Notes under the pieces: generated by a model
Told to the model about the DNA's origin: nothing
The model's input: only the letters and a program-made list of their open reading frames with translations
Databases searched by the model: none
Part shown: piece after piece, positions 1 to 8,027 of the stretch
Layout of the letters: every line of letters starts with the position of its first letter
Numbering within the stretch: position 1 is the first letter of the stretch
Made by a program: the position numbers and the translations under genes
Source: Hyphococcus sp.
Lineage (GTDB): Bacteria; Pseudomonadota; Alphaproteobacteria; Caulobacterales; Parvularculaceae
DNA: 64,000 bases
Assembly (NCBI GenBank): GCA_028289605.1
Contig: JANQON010000017.1
Coordinates: 124,001 to 188,000 of the forward strand
Reading direction: 5' to 3'

Positions 1-1
1 G

Positions 2-649
2 GCGAATGAGCGCGCCCAACAGGAAGCTTCTGTTCTGGTCCAGGACACGCTCCGCGCGCTCCTCGGCGATGATATGATCGTTCGTAAAGTCGACGTCGTC
101 GGCCCGACCGTTTCCGGCGAACTGATCCAGAAGGGCGCGACCGCGGTGGCCCTCGCCATCGCCATGATGCTGATCTACATCTGGCTGCGCTTTGAATGGC
201 AGTTTTCAATGGGCGCCATTGTTGCGCTCGTGCACGACGTCGTCATTACCTTGGGTATGTTCGCCGTCACGCAACTGAAATTCGAACTGGCGATCATCGC
301 GGCGATTCTCACCATTGTCGGCTATTCGATGAATGACACGGTCGTCGTCTACGACCGCGTGCGGGAGAACTTGCGCAAGTATAAGTCGAAACCGCTGGCC
401 GATCTGCTTGATCTGTCCATCAACGACACCCTGTCGCGAACGGTGATGACATCAGTCACCACCTTGTTGGCGTTGGCGTCGCTGGCCGTGTTCGGCGGCG
501 AGGTTCTGCGCGGCTTTACCCTGGCGATGATCTGGGGGATCCTGATCGGGACCTATTCCTCAATCTTTGTCGCATCGCCGTTCCTGCTGGCGACGGGCGT
601 CAAGCGCGACTGGTCGAAGCAGCCGTCGGGCGCGGCGGCCGCGACTTAG
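2..649 (+). CDS. secF: Protein translocase subunit SecF, C-terminal part (5' truncated by window edge)
   Basis: SecF works with SecD and YajC to use the proton gradient to pull secreted proteins through SecYEG in the inner membrane. The reading frame is open from base 2, so the N-terminus lies outside the window. The visible 215 residues hold five hydrophobic segments and the SecD/SecF signature region around the residues VGYSMNDTVVVYDRVREN, with the family's conserved NDTVVVYDRVREN loop, followed by a conserved TSVTTLLA helix. The C-terminus is a short charged tail, normal for the family. The next gene converges from the opposite strand four bases away. Identity is clear; only the missing first part limits the annotation. 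Confidence 0.96.
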   Translation, partial: ANERAQQEASVLVQDTLRALLGDDMIVRKVDVVGPTVSGELIQKGATAVALAIAMMLIYIWLRFEWQFSMGAIVALVHDVVITLGMFAVTQLKFELAIIAAILTIVGYSMNDTVVVYDRVRENLRKYKSKPLADLLDLSINDTLSRTVMTSVTTLLALASLAVFGGEVLRGFTLAMIWGILIGTYSSIFVASPFLLATGVKRDWSKQPSGAAAAT

Positions 650-653
650 CGGG

Positions 654-1232
654 TCAGCGAACGCGTTTCACTTTCGTCCTGGCGCTGCGGTCGCCGTAGC
701 GAATGGTCCAGCTTCCAAGCGAAGCGGGCGCAAGTCGCGCATTTTCACCGGCGCGCGGCTTGCGTCCGGCCGTTTTGGCGAGGTGTCTCCAAGTCTCCCC
801 ATTCGCCAGGACAACATTGACCACGTTGTATCCGGTGATGAATACGCGAACGATTTCGCTTTCGTAAGGCTCGCGCTTTTCCTCCCGTTCGGCGTCTTCC
901 GCTTTTCGCCGCAGCGCTTCCGCTTCCGCGCGCGGCAAAACGACAAAGTCATCGCTCGGCGGCGCGGGCGGGGAGACAGCGGCCGCTTCCGCGGGCGCCG
1001 TATCTGCAATTAAGTCGCCATCCGTTGCCTGCGGCTCTTCGGCCGCATCCGCGATGGCCGGCGGCCCGTCGGGCCGGGACAGGGCGTCGAAGCATTCAAG
1101 GCGTTTTGTGTTGTCCGCAATCGCGGCGCAACGCTCAAAAGCGCCGGACCGTTCGATAGGCTCAGCCAGCGCCTGGGCGCAAGGGACTGAGACCAGCGTC
1201 GCCAAGAGTAACGTGCGATAGATCGGAACCAT
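654..1232 (-). CDS. Secreted protein of unknown function, paralogue of the 1482-2153 gene
   Basis: I do not recognise a named function. The ATG at 1232 is preferred because it is followed directly by a signal peptide (MVPIYRTLLLATLVSVPCAQALA), whereas the upstream extension is not hydrophobic. The mature part begins with a short two-cysteine motif, CAAIADNTKRLECFDAL, of a type seen in several proteobacterial periplasmic proteins. A low-complexity Ala/Pro/Glu linker follows, then a C-terminal domain of about 60 residues with the pattern VVLANGETWRHL and GSWTIRYGDR. The next minus-strand gene upstream has the same order of motifs, so the two are probably an old tandem duplication. Role in the envelope is inferred from the signal peptide only. 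Confidence 0.75.
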   Translation of the reverse strand: MVPIYRTLLLATLVSVPCAQALAEPIERSGAFERCAAIADNTKRLECFDALSRPDGPPAIADAAEEPQATDGDLIADTAPAEAAAVSPPAPPSDDFVVLPRAEAEALRRKAEDAEREEKREPYESEIVRVFITGYNVVNVVLANGETWRHLAKTAGRKPRAGENARLAPASLGSWTIRYGDRSARTKVKRVR

Positions 1233-1481
1233 AACATCTTGCCTTTGTAGGCCGCAGTGACCATTGCGCATGCGCTGTATGCGGCTCCCCCAATCGAGCA
1301 TCAACCTAGATAAGACAATCCACGGGGACGATCCCGCAACGGAGCGTCAAGGATATGCGATCCAAAATGCGAAAAAGCGTCCTGCTACGACCTCAAATAA
1401 CACAGTTGCGGCGCATCGCCGCCGGTCGCCGCCGTTGGCGACTGCAAGCATTCCACCGAAGCTGGTTTCCGGCGATTGCGC

Positions 1482-2153
1482 TCAATCAAACTTGTTGGTT
1501 GGCCGCATTCGAGCGCGGTAATCGCCGTTCTGGAAAGACAATTGCCATCCGCCGAACGGGCGAGGCTTTATGTCAACCAGGTCACCCCGCTGCGGATCAT
1601 GATCCGTGCCCATACTGGTCTCTATCCAGATCTCGCCATTCGTAAACGCAACGCGCAATTCGCCAAGTCCATTGCGCCAAGATTTATAGACTGTCAGCGT
1701 GCGTCGTTTGTTTTTGTCGGCGCTTTTCGACTTCTTTTCGTCTTCCGCCTCGCCCTTCTTTTTGCGCACGAAGGTCAGGGTTTCGCCTTCTTCGAGGCCG
1801 CGCGCCGCGCTTGACGCCGCGTCGGAAGGCGCGGTCGACGGCTCCGCCAGCGACGCGGCGGCGGCTTCGGAGATGCTCGTCTCCGGCTTTTGCGGCAGCC
1901 CCTCGGCAGACTGTTCGTCAGTTATCGCCGCGGCGCGCGCCGGCGGCGCCGCAGCGGCGGCGAGCGCTTCAAAGCAAGCCAGCCGCTCCGATTTATCCTC
2001 AAACGCCGCGCATAGCCGGAGCGATTCTGTTACGGAGAGATCTTCGATTTCTTCAGCGACTGCAGCTGCATACATGGTTAAGGCCGCGACGCAAAGACGC
2101 GCGCCGAATAAGAATTGTCTCTTTCGGGATGAAAACACGCAACAATCTGTCAT
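1482..2153 (-). CDS. Secreted protein of unknown function, paralogue of the 654-1232 gene
   Basis: No named function recognised. The ATG at 2153 is chosen because a purine-rich GGCGGGG lies just upstream and a signal-like hydrophobic segment (FLFGARLCVAALTMYAAAVA) follows. After cleavage comes the two-cysteine motif CAAFEDKSERLACFEAL, an Ala/Pro-rich linker, a lysine/glutamate-rich stretch (KKKGEAEDEKKSKSADKNKR) and a C-terminal domain with VAFTNGEIWIET and GGWQLSFQNGDYRAR. These motifs line up in order with those of the downstream gene on the same strand, which supports a shared fold (a small beta domain around NGE-W) and duplication. The 249 bases between the two genes show no further gene. 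Confidence 0.75.
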   Translation of the reverse strand: MTDCCVFSSRKRQFLFGARLCVAALTMYAAAVAEEIEDLSVTESLRLCAAFEDKSERLACFEALAAAAAPPARAAAITDEQSAEGLPQKPETSISEAAAASLAEPSTAPSDAASSAARGLEEGETLTFVRKKKGEAEDEKKSKSADKNKRRTLTVYKSWRNGLGELRVAFTNGEIWIETSMGTDHDPQRGDLVDIKPRPFGGWQLSFQNGDYRARMRPTNKFD

Positions 2154-2342
2154 TGTGACCCCGCCATATTGGCCGCTATGCCTAATCGCCCAACGCGGCG
2201 ACTGTAATCCACATGAAGCATGTGCGGACGGCCAATCCTTATTCGACAATCGAACGTGAGGCAAACCGCAACTCTGATGCGGTGGATTGATGTATTTGCG
2301 CAACAACACTGTTGCATTGCGTTCACAAATGTGTCGCGAGGT

Positions 2343-2371
2343 TTGACATGACTTTTTTGTGATGAAAGGAT
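2343..2371 (+). promoter_or_regulatory. Possible promoter of the TonB-dependent receptor gene
   Basis: TTGACA at 2343-2348 matches a -35 box exactly; 17 bases later AAGGAT at 2366-2371 is a weak -10. A 13-base palindrome GCCGGTCACCGGC sits at 2404-2416 between this and the start codon and could be an operator or leader hairpin. The 349-base gap 2154-2502 otherwise shows no gene. Assignment is by pattern only. Confidence 0.35.
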
Positions 2372-2502
2372 TTCACCCAAATTCGGGGTGCGCGATCCAT
2401 GACGCCGGTCACCGGCGGTGATCATGGTCCGCTGGTGCCGGGTTTCGGAAGGGACGGGTAAGCCTTTCCACACTTTTTGGGCAACTATTGGGCAAACTGA
2501 AA

Positions 2503-5500
2503 ATGATCAACAAAACAAATCCGGACTCCGCGTTTTTGCGCGGACTTTTGGTTGCGGGCGCATCAATGATCGCGCTCGGCGCCGGGGCGCACGCTTTCGC
2601 GCAAGACGACCAAGTTGACGAAATCGAAGAGATTGATGAAGCCATCGAGGAGATCGAAGAAGGCGACACGATCGTTGTTACCGGCTCGCGGATCGCGCGG
2701 AAAGAGTTCGCAGGCGCATCTCCCGTTCAGGTTATTCAAGGCCAGATCGCTCGCGAGTCCGGCTTGCTGAGCCTCGATGAAATCCTGCAGACGACGCCAC
2801 AGTCGACGGGCTTTCAGATTGACCAGACATTCGGCGGCTTCGTCCTCGACAACGGTCCGGGCGCGACACAGGTTTCGTTCCGCGGCCTTGATCCGGAGCG
2901 GACGCTTGTTCTCGTCAACGGACGTCGTATGTCGCCGGCCGGCGTCGGCGGCGCGCCGACAACGCCCGACCTCTCACTGATCCCCACAATTCTTGTCGAC
3001 CGGATTGAAAACCTCTTCGACGGCGCTTCGTCGGTCTACGGTTCAGACGCTATCGCCGGTGTTGCAAACGTCATTCTTCGCGACGACTTCGATGGTTTCC
3101 AGATCGATCTCGACACCTCTTTGCCGCTTCAGGGCGGCGGCGAGGAATACACGCTTTCCGCTGCATGGGGCACGACCGGCGACAACGGTTATGTCGGGTT
3201 CGGCATCGAATATCAGAACAACAATTCGACGAGCTTCAACGACCGCGACTTTTTTGGTCGGTGCGAAAGCCATCGCCAGATTACGCCGGACGGTCAAATC
3301 CTTACGATTGAAACCGATGTCAATCCTGGTGTTACTCGGGACGAGTGTCAGCTCTTCCCGCTGACCAACCGGATCTTCATTCCGCTTGGCTTTGGTTCGG
3401 TTTACCGCACGCCCGGCAGCACCAATATCGGGATCCCCAACTATTCGGAGACCCAGCTTGGAGCCACCTTCGACTTTGACGGCGACGGCTTGCAGGACGT
3501 GGACTTCAAAGATCCGTTCTACGCCTACGATTCGTCTGAGCGCGCGCGGTCGGGCCACATCCTGCCGGAAAACCAAACGCTGTCGTTCTATGCTTACGGC
3601 GAATACGACACGGGCAAGGCCGGCAATATCACGCCGTTCTTTGAAGCGCTCTACTCGAACCGGCAAACAGATGTTTTCTCCGGCGGCAGCGCGCAGTTCT
3701 TCCCGACGGTGCCGGCGGACAACCCTTACAACCCGTGTAACAACACCATCAACGACAACGGAACGCCGGGCGATACGTCAGACGACTACGCCAACAACCC
3801 GGCCGGCGTGAACTGCCTCAACTTCTTCGGCGTTGATCTCGGCAGCTTCGATGTTGACCCGATCGTCAATATCCGGGGCGATCGCGACACCACGGAAGTC
3901 GACCTGTCGTTGTATCGCATCGTCGGCGGCGCGCGCGGCGACCTGCCGTTCATGAACCAGGTTGAAGGCTTCAGCGACTGGAGCTGGGAAGCGTCGGCAA
4001 GCTATTCGCGCTCCACTGGCTTCAGCCGTTTCCAAGGAATTCACGAACAGCGGCTGAACCTTTCTCTCGAAACGTCTGTTCGGAACCCGGACGGGTCAGT
4101 GACCTGCGGCGGTGACGTGACGCAAACCATCGACTGTGTCCCGGTCAACCTGTTTGCGTCCGGGATCTTCCAAGAAGGCGGCGGCTATCTGACCCCGGCG
4201 GAGGGCGAGTACCTCTTCGTCAACGCCGATTTCACAACGATTGTCGAGCAGACTGTCGTTCAAGGGTTTGTCGGCGGCAATCTGTTCCAGCTTCCCTGGA
4301 ACGGATCTGACGTGCCTCTCTTGATCGGTTACGAGTATCGTCGCGACTCGATCGACTCGCGGCCGTCAGACGTCGTTGAAAACGGTTTGATCGCGTTCCG
4401 CGCGTCCGACCGCGGCGCAGAGGGCGCCCGCGCCCTGCACGAAGCGTTCTTCGAAACACGCGCCGATATTCTGGCCGATGTTCCGGGCGCCGACTTGCTG
4501 CAAGTCGAATTCGCGGGCCGCTTTACCGATGAATCGAACTTCGGTTCTGAATTCACCTACAGCGGCAAGGCGCTCTATCGCCCCGTCGACTTCCTTACCT
4601 TCCGCGGCACGTATGGCACCTCCTTCCGGGCGCCGAACACGCGTGAACAGTTCCTGAAGGGCGGCACAGGCTTCTTGACCCTGACCGATCCTTGCGTCGT
4701 GCCTGAACTGGCGCGGACACCGGGCGCTTCGCCGACGGATCCGTTCACCTATGATGCGTCGGGCGATACGCGCGATCCGTTTACGATCAGCCAGTGCCAG
4801 GCGCAGGGCGTGGATCCGTTCTCTCTCGGCATCACCACCGTGCCGCCGTCAGGGGTTAACTTCAGCACGGAGATTATCACCGGCGGCTCCGAGGAGCTGC
4901 AGGCGGAAACATCCCGGGCGTTTACCGGCGGCATCGTTTTCGAGCAGCCGTTTACGGAAGCCTTCGGCCTGACGGCGAGTGCGACATACTACAACATTCG
5001 CGTCAACGACTCGGTCGAAGAACCGACGTCCGCAAGCATCTTGAACTTCTGTTACTTCGAAGATTCTGATGCGTCTCAGCCGTTCTGTGACCGCATTACG
5101 CGGGATGCGAACGGGTTCTTTGAACTGGTTGATACGAGCTTCATCAACATTGGCCGTTTGACGGCGAAAGGCATCGACTACAACCTTCTGATGACGAAGG
5201 ATTTCGTCGCTCTTGACCGCGACATTGAGCTTTCGCTCGACGTTCGCGCGTCTCAACTTCTTGAGCAGGAAGTCGATATTCTCGGCGACCTTGACGACAA
5301 TGCCGGCGAAACCGAAGCGCCGACGTGGCGCGGCAGCGCAAACTTCATTGCTTCGACCGGCGACTGGCGCTTCAACTGGTTCACCCGCTTCATTGGCGGC
5401 GGGGCTGAAGACCGAGACGATTTTGACTTCGGTTTTGAGACCTGTCCTGCGCCGGATCCGGTTACGCGTCCGGACGCGCCGGGCGTGACCTGCGCCCCGG

Positions 5501-5712
5501 TCTGGTTCACGGGCGACTATGCGGTGCACAACATGTCAATTACGTTCGCGCCGGATACGTGGGTTGTGACTGTCGGTCTCAACAACGTCTTCGATCGCGG
5601 TCCGGAATTGGTTGACCCGTCGGGCGTATTCTCGGTCAACAACCTTCCGATCGGCGTTGGCTACGACATCGATGGCCGCACCGTATTCGCCTCTGTGCGC
5701 AAATCGTTCTAA
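2503..5712 (+). CDS. TonB-dependent outer-membrane receptor
   Basis: A 1069-residue outer-membrane beta-barrel that should import a bulky substrate (siderophore, glycan or other) using TonB energy. The ATG at 2503 opens a signal peptide ending near AHAFA; a TTG 15 bases upstream adds nothing useful. An acidic stretch rich in Glu/Asp and Ile (about residues 35-55) precedes a TonB-box-like DTIVVTGSRI. The plug domain follows (about 60-170), with QVSFRGLDPERTLVLVNGRRM and the SVYGSDAIAGVANVIL motif near its end. The rest is barrel, ending in the expected aromatic residue (RKSF). The length exceeds most siderophore receptors and is like the large receptors frequent in marine alphaproteobacteria. 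No neighbouring degradative genes reveal the substrate. A strong terminator follows. Confidence 0.93.
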   Translation: MINKTNPDSAFLRGLLVAGASMIALGAGAHAFAQDDQVDEIEEIDEAIEEIEEGDTIVVTGSRIARKEFAGASPVQVIQGQIARESGLLSLDEILQTTPQSTGFQIDQTFGGFVLDNGPGATQVSFRGLDPERTLVLVNGRRMSPAGVGGAPTTPDLSLIPTILVDRIENLFDGASSVYGSDAIAGVANVILRDDFDGFQIDLDTSLPLQGGGEEYTLSAAWGTTGDNGYVGFGIEYQNNNSTSFNDRDFFGRCESHRQITPDGQILTIETDVNPGVTRDECQLFPLTNRIFIPLGFGSVYRTPGSTNIGIPNYSETQLGATFDFDGDGLQDVDFKDPFYAYDSSERARSGHILPENQTLSFYAYGEYDTGKAGNITPFFEALYSNRQTDVFSGGSAQFFPTVPADNPYNPCNNTINDNGTPGDTSDDYANNPAGVNCLNFFGVDLGSFDVDPIVNIRGDRDTTEVDLSLYRIVGGARGDLPFMNQVEGFSDWSWEASASYSRSTGFSRFQGIHEQRLNLSLETSVRNPDGSVTCGGDVTQTIDCVPVNLFASGIFQEGGGYLTPAEGEYLFVNADFTTIVEQTVVQGFVGGNLFQLPWNGSDVPLLIGYEYRRDSIDSRPSDVVENGLIAFRASDRGAEGARALHEAFFETRADILADVPGADLLQVEFAGRFTDESNFGSEFTYSGKALYRPVDFLTFRGTYGTSFRAPNTREQFLKGGTGFLTLTDPCVVPELARTPGASPTDPFTYDASGDTRDPFTISQCQAQGVDPFSLGITTVPPSGVNFSTEIITGGSEELQAETSRAFTGGIVFEQPFTEAFGLTASATYYNIRVNDSVEEPTSASILNFCYFEDSDASQPFCDRITRDANGFFELVDTSFINIGRLTAKGIDYNLLMTKDFVALDRDIELSLDVRASQLLEQEVDILGDLDDNAGETEAPTWRGSANFIASTGDWRFNWFTRFIGGGAEDRDDFDFGFETCPAPDPVTRPDAPGVTCAPVWFTGDYAVHNMSITFAPDTWVVTVGLNNVFDRGPELVDPSGVFSVNNLPIGVGYDIDGRTVFASVRKSF

Positions 5713-5734
5713 GACTTAACAAACGCGATACACG

Positions 5735-5771
5735 AAAAAACGGGGCGCCGCGGCGCCCCGTTTTCTTTTTT
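5735..5771. terminator. Bidirectional rho-independent terminator
   Basis: A perfect 10-base inverted repeat, CGGGGCGCCG and CGGCGCCCCG (5741-5760), is flanked by an A run on the left and TTTTCTTTTTT on the right, so it can stop transcription from both the receptor gene and the convergent sodB. Confidence 0.9.
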
Positions 5772-5810
5772 TGGTCTTAATTGCTTCGCCGTTCCGCCAA
5801 GCGTTCCGAC

Positions 5811-6407
5811 TTAAGCGTTCTTCAAATTCGCGTTCGCAAAATCCCAGTTGACGAGATTGTCCAAAAACGCGCCAATATAGTCCGGGCGCTTATTCTGGTA
5901 GTCGAGATAGTAGGCGTGTTCCCAAACATCCATCGTCAGTAGCGGCGTGCAGCTTTTGTCCGTGAGCGGCGTTTCGGCGTTCAGTGTTTTGCGCACCTCC
6001 AGCTTGCCGTCTTTAGCGACCAGCCAGGCCCAGCCGGATCCGAATTGCGTCGCGCCGGCGTCGGCAAAAGCCTGCCGAAAGGCGTCGTAGCCGCCGAAAG
6101 TCCCGTTGATCGCATCGGCGACATCGCCGGTCGGGGCGCCGCCGCCGTTCGGGGCCATCGAGTTCCAGTAAAAGGTGTGATTCCAGACCTGCGCGGCGTT
6201 GTTGAAGAGGCCCTGGTCCTTGCCGGCTGACGCCCGCACGATGTCTTCCAGGCTGGCGTCGTCAAGCGGCTGGCCCGCGATCGCGGCGTTGGTTTTGTCC
6301 ACATACGCTTTGTGGTGCTTGCCGTAATGGAAATCGAGCGTGTTCGCGGAAATATGCGGCGCCAGGTCGCCTTTTGCGTAGGGCAGATCGGGCAGGGAGA
6401 TGGGCAT
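5811..6407 (-). CDS. sodB: Superoxide dismutase, Fe type
   Basis: Converts superoxide to hydrogen peroxide and oxygen in the cytoplasm. The ATG at 6407 has an AAGGACG ribosome site just upstream and gives 198 residues beginning MPISLPDLPY, the standard family start. Metal ligands are visible: H27 in HYGKHH, H77 in AAQVWNHTFYW, and D160 and H164 in LLTMDVWEHAYYLDY. The Gln in AAQVWNH and the overall pattern are typical of the iron form, but metal preference cannot be proved from sequence. There is no signal peptide. The gene converges on the receptor gene through a shared terminator. Its upstream region has TATTAT and a palindrome at the likely transcription start. Confidence 0.95.
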   Translation of the reverse strand: MPISLPDLPYAKGDLAPHISANTLDFHYGKHHKAYVDKTNAAIAGQPLDDASLEDIVRASAGKDQGLFNNAAQVWNHTFYWNSMAPNGGGAPTGDVADAINGTFGGYDAFRQAFADAGATQFGSGWAWLVAKDGKLEVRKTLNAETPLTDKSCTPLLTMDVWEHAYYLDYQNKRPDYIGAFLDNLVNWDFANANLKNA

Positions 6408-6429
6408 AGGTCGTCCTTGTTCCAAAAAA

Positions 6430-6444
6430 GCGCAGAATCTGCGC
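6430..6444. promoter_or_regulatory. Palindrome upstream of sodB, possible operator
   Basis: GCGCAGAATCTGCGC is a perfect 7-base inverted repeat around one A. On the minus strand a TATTAT (-10-like, 6445-6450) abuts it, so the palindrome would cover the transcription start about 20 bases before the sodB start codon. No matching regulator is identifiable from the sequence. Confidence 0.4.
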
Positions 6445-6545
6445 ATAATACAAAGTAGATAGGTGAAAACACCGGCGAAGGCGGGAAAATCCCAGCGCCT
6501 TATTTGTTGTGTCCCGCCAGAATAACAAGAACAGGAGACAGGCAA

Positions 6546-7172
6546 ATGACAGCGATTTTGACCAACTTGCGAAACGCCGTGGGGGTCGGCGCGGCGCTGG
6601 CGGGGTTACTGTTGATCCTTAGCATCACGGTCTGGGGGGCGAGGCTGGACATCGTTTTCTGGCAGTTTGTCTTCCGCTGGTTCCATGTACTGGCCGGCGT
6701 GATGTGGATCGGCCTGCTCTGGTATTTCAATTTTGTGCAGATCCCGACCATGCCGAAGATTCCCGATGATCAGAAACCGGCGATCGGCAAGCATATCGCG
6801 CCTGAGGCGCTCTTTTGGTTCCGCTGGGGCGCCATGGCGACGATCGTAACCGGGTTAATCCTCGCCGCGCTCAACAACTACATTGTGGAGGTGCTGACCC
6901 TCGGCGCGACCAACGGCTTTGCGGTGCCGGGCCATATCGCCCTCGGCATCGGCATGTGGTTCGGCATGATCATGTGGTTCAATGTCTGGTTCGTCATCTG
7001 GCCGAACCAGCAGAAGGCCCTGAACATCGACAACAAATACCCGGACATATCCGCAGACGATAAGGCGAAATCGGCGCGCACGGCGATGCTGTTTTCCAGG
7101 ACCAACACGGTGTTGTCGGTGCCGATGTTGTTCGCCATGGTGTCCGCCCAGGGACTCTTTCGTATCTCGTAG
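6546..7172 (+). CDS. PuuD-like (urate hydroxylase N-terminal domain) membrane protein
   Basis: An integral membrane protein of 208 residues with about five to six hydrophobic segments. Start at ATG 6546 follows AGGAGACAGGCAA, a good ribosome site. The segment FRWFHVLAGVMWIGLLWYFNF, with a conserved His in the helix and W/G pattern, followed by a cytosolic loop and FWFRWGAMATIVTG, matches the membrane domain found in urate hydroxylase PuuD-type proteins. The C-terminal cytochrome-c-like domain of full PuuD is absent, so urate oxidation is not established. It lies divergent from sodB with 138 bases between and only eight bases before the next gene, suggesting co-transcription with it. Confidence 0.65.
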   Translation: MTAILTNLRNAVGVGAALAGLLLILSITVWGARLDIVFWQFVFRWFHVLAGVMWIGLLWYFNFVQIPTMPKIPDDQKPAIGKHIAPEALFWFRWGAMATIVTGLILAALNNYIVEVLTLGATNGFAVPGHIALGIGMWFGMIMWFNVWFVIWPNQQKALNIDNKYPDISADDKAKSARTAMLFSRTNTVLSVPMLFAMVSAQGLFRIS

Positions 7173-7180
7173 ACGGTTTT

Positions 7181-7882
7181 ATGGACGCGCTTGCGCATTG
7201 CCTCAGCCTTGTCCAGGCGCGCGATGAAGACCGATGGCTGGCGGCGCGCTATGCGCCGCCGCCGACAAGGGACCGGCTGACGGCGCTGTACGCGCTGCAA
7301 AGCGAGCTCCGGCGCGTGCCGGGCATGGTCAGCGAAGCGCCGCTGGGCGAAATCCGTCTGCAATGGCACCGCGACGCGCTGGCGGAGATCCGCGTCGGCG
7401 CTGAGGTCCGCCGCCATCCCATCGTCGAAGCCGTCGCCCAGACGGGACTCGCCGCCGCAGAGTTTCAAGACGGCCTCGACGCCGCCATCGATGCGGCTGC
7501 GCGCCCTCTATACGCTGAGGGGTTTTCCGGGTCAGCAGATCTTATGTCTTGGCTTGAAGAAGCCGAAGGCGCGTTTGACGCCATGGCGATTGCCGCGGTC
7601 AGCGGCGACGAAGATTTATCTTCCGCGGCGCGGCGGGCCGGCGCCGCTTTCGCGGCGGCGCGCGAGGGCCGCCGTCTTGCACCGAACTGTTGGGATGAGA
7701 CCAAAGCGGCGGCGCTCAATCTCTGGCGCCGGGAAGCGCCGACATTGCGCGCCGCGCCGGCAGGGTGCGCGCCGGCGTTGGCGCATTTGTTTTTGACGCC
7801 GCTTTATCTAAAGCGCGGCGAGCGGCCGTTTCCGCTGGCGAAGCGGTTGAGGATATTTTCGGTCGTTGCTTTTGGAAAATAG
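7181..7882 (+). CDS. Squalene/phytoene synthase family protein, NDUFAF6-like
   Basis: A soluble all-alpha protein of 233 residues. The N-terminus DEDRWLAARYAPPPTRDRLTALYALQSELRR and EIRLQWHRDALAEI matches the SQS/PSY family branch related to the mitochondrial complex I assembly factor NDUFAF6. The aspartate-rich motifs needed for prenyl diphosphate condensation are not visible, and the protein is shorter than true synthases (about 290 residues), so carotenoid or squalene synthesis is unlikely. In many alphaproteobacteria a gene like this sits near secDF, as here. A role in respiratory complex assembly is inference from the family. Start ATG at 7181. Confidence 0.75.
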   Translation: MDALAHCLSLVQARDEDRWLAARYAPPPTRDRLTALYALQSELRRVPGMVSEAPLGEIRLQWHRDALAEIRVGAEVRRHPIVEAVAQTGLAAAEFQDGLDAAIDAAARPLYAEGFSGSADLMSWLEEAEGAFDAMAIAAVSGDEDLSSAARRAGAAFAAAREGRRLAPNCWDETKAAALNLWRREAPTLRAAPAGCAPALAHLFLTPLYLKRGERPFPLAKRLRIFSVVAFGK

Positions 7883-7911
7883 CGCCGTCTTCCCGTGCTC
7901 AACATAATCAT

Positions 7912-7996
7912 CCGCTTATCCCGGCGCAGGCCGGGATCTCATTAATCCGGTTCCGATCATGCTGCTGGAGACCCCGGCCTGCGCCGGGGTGAGCGG
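7912..7996. repeat. REP-like intergenic palindrome (copy 1)
   Basis: Two inward-facing GC hairpins, ATCCCGGCGCAGGCCGGGAT on the left and ACCCCGGCCTGCGCCGGGGT on the right, bordered by CCGCT and AGCGG. It fills the gap between two convergent genes. Four more relatives occur at 12656, 16923, 28974 and 48959. Confidence 0.85.
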
Positions 7997-8027
7997 CGCG
8001 GCGTTATGCGCGGGGTGACGGCAGTGT

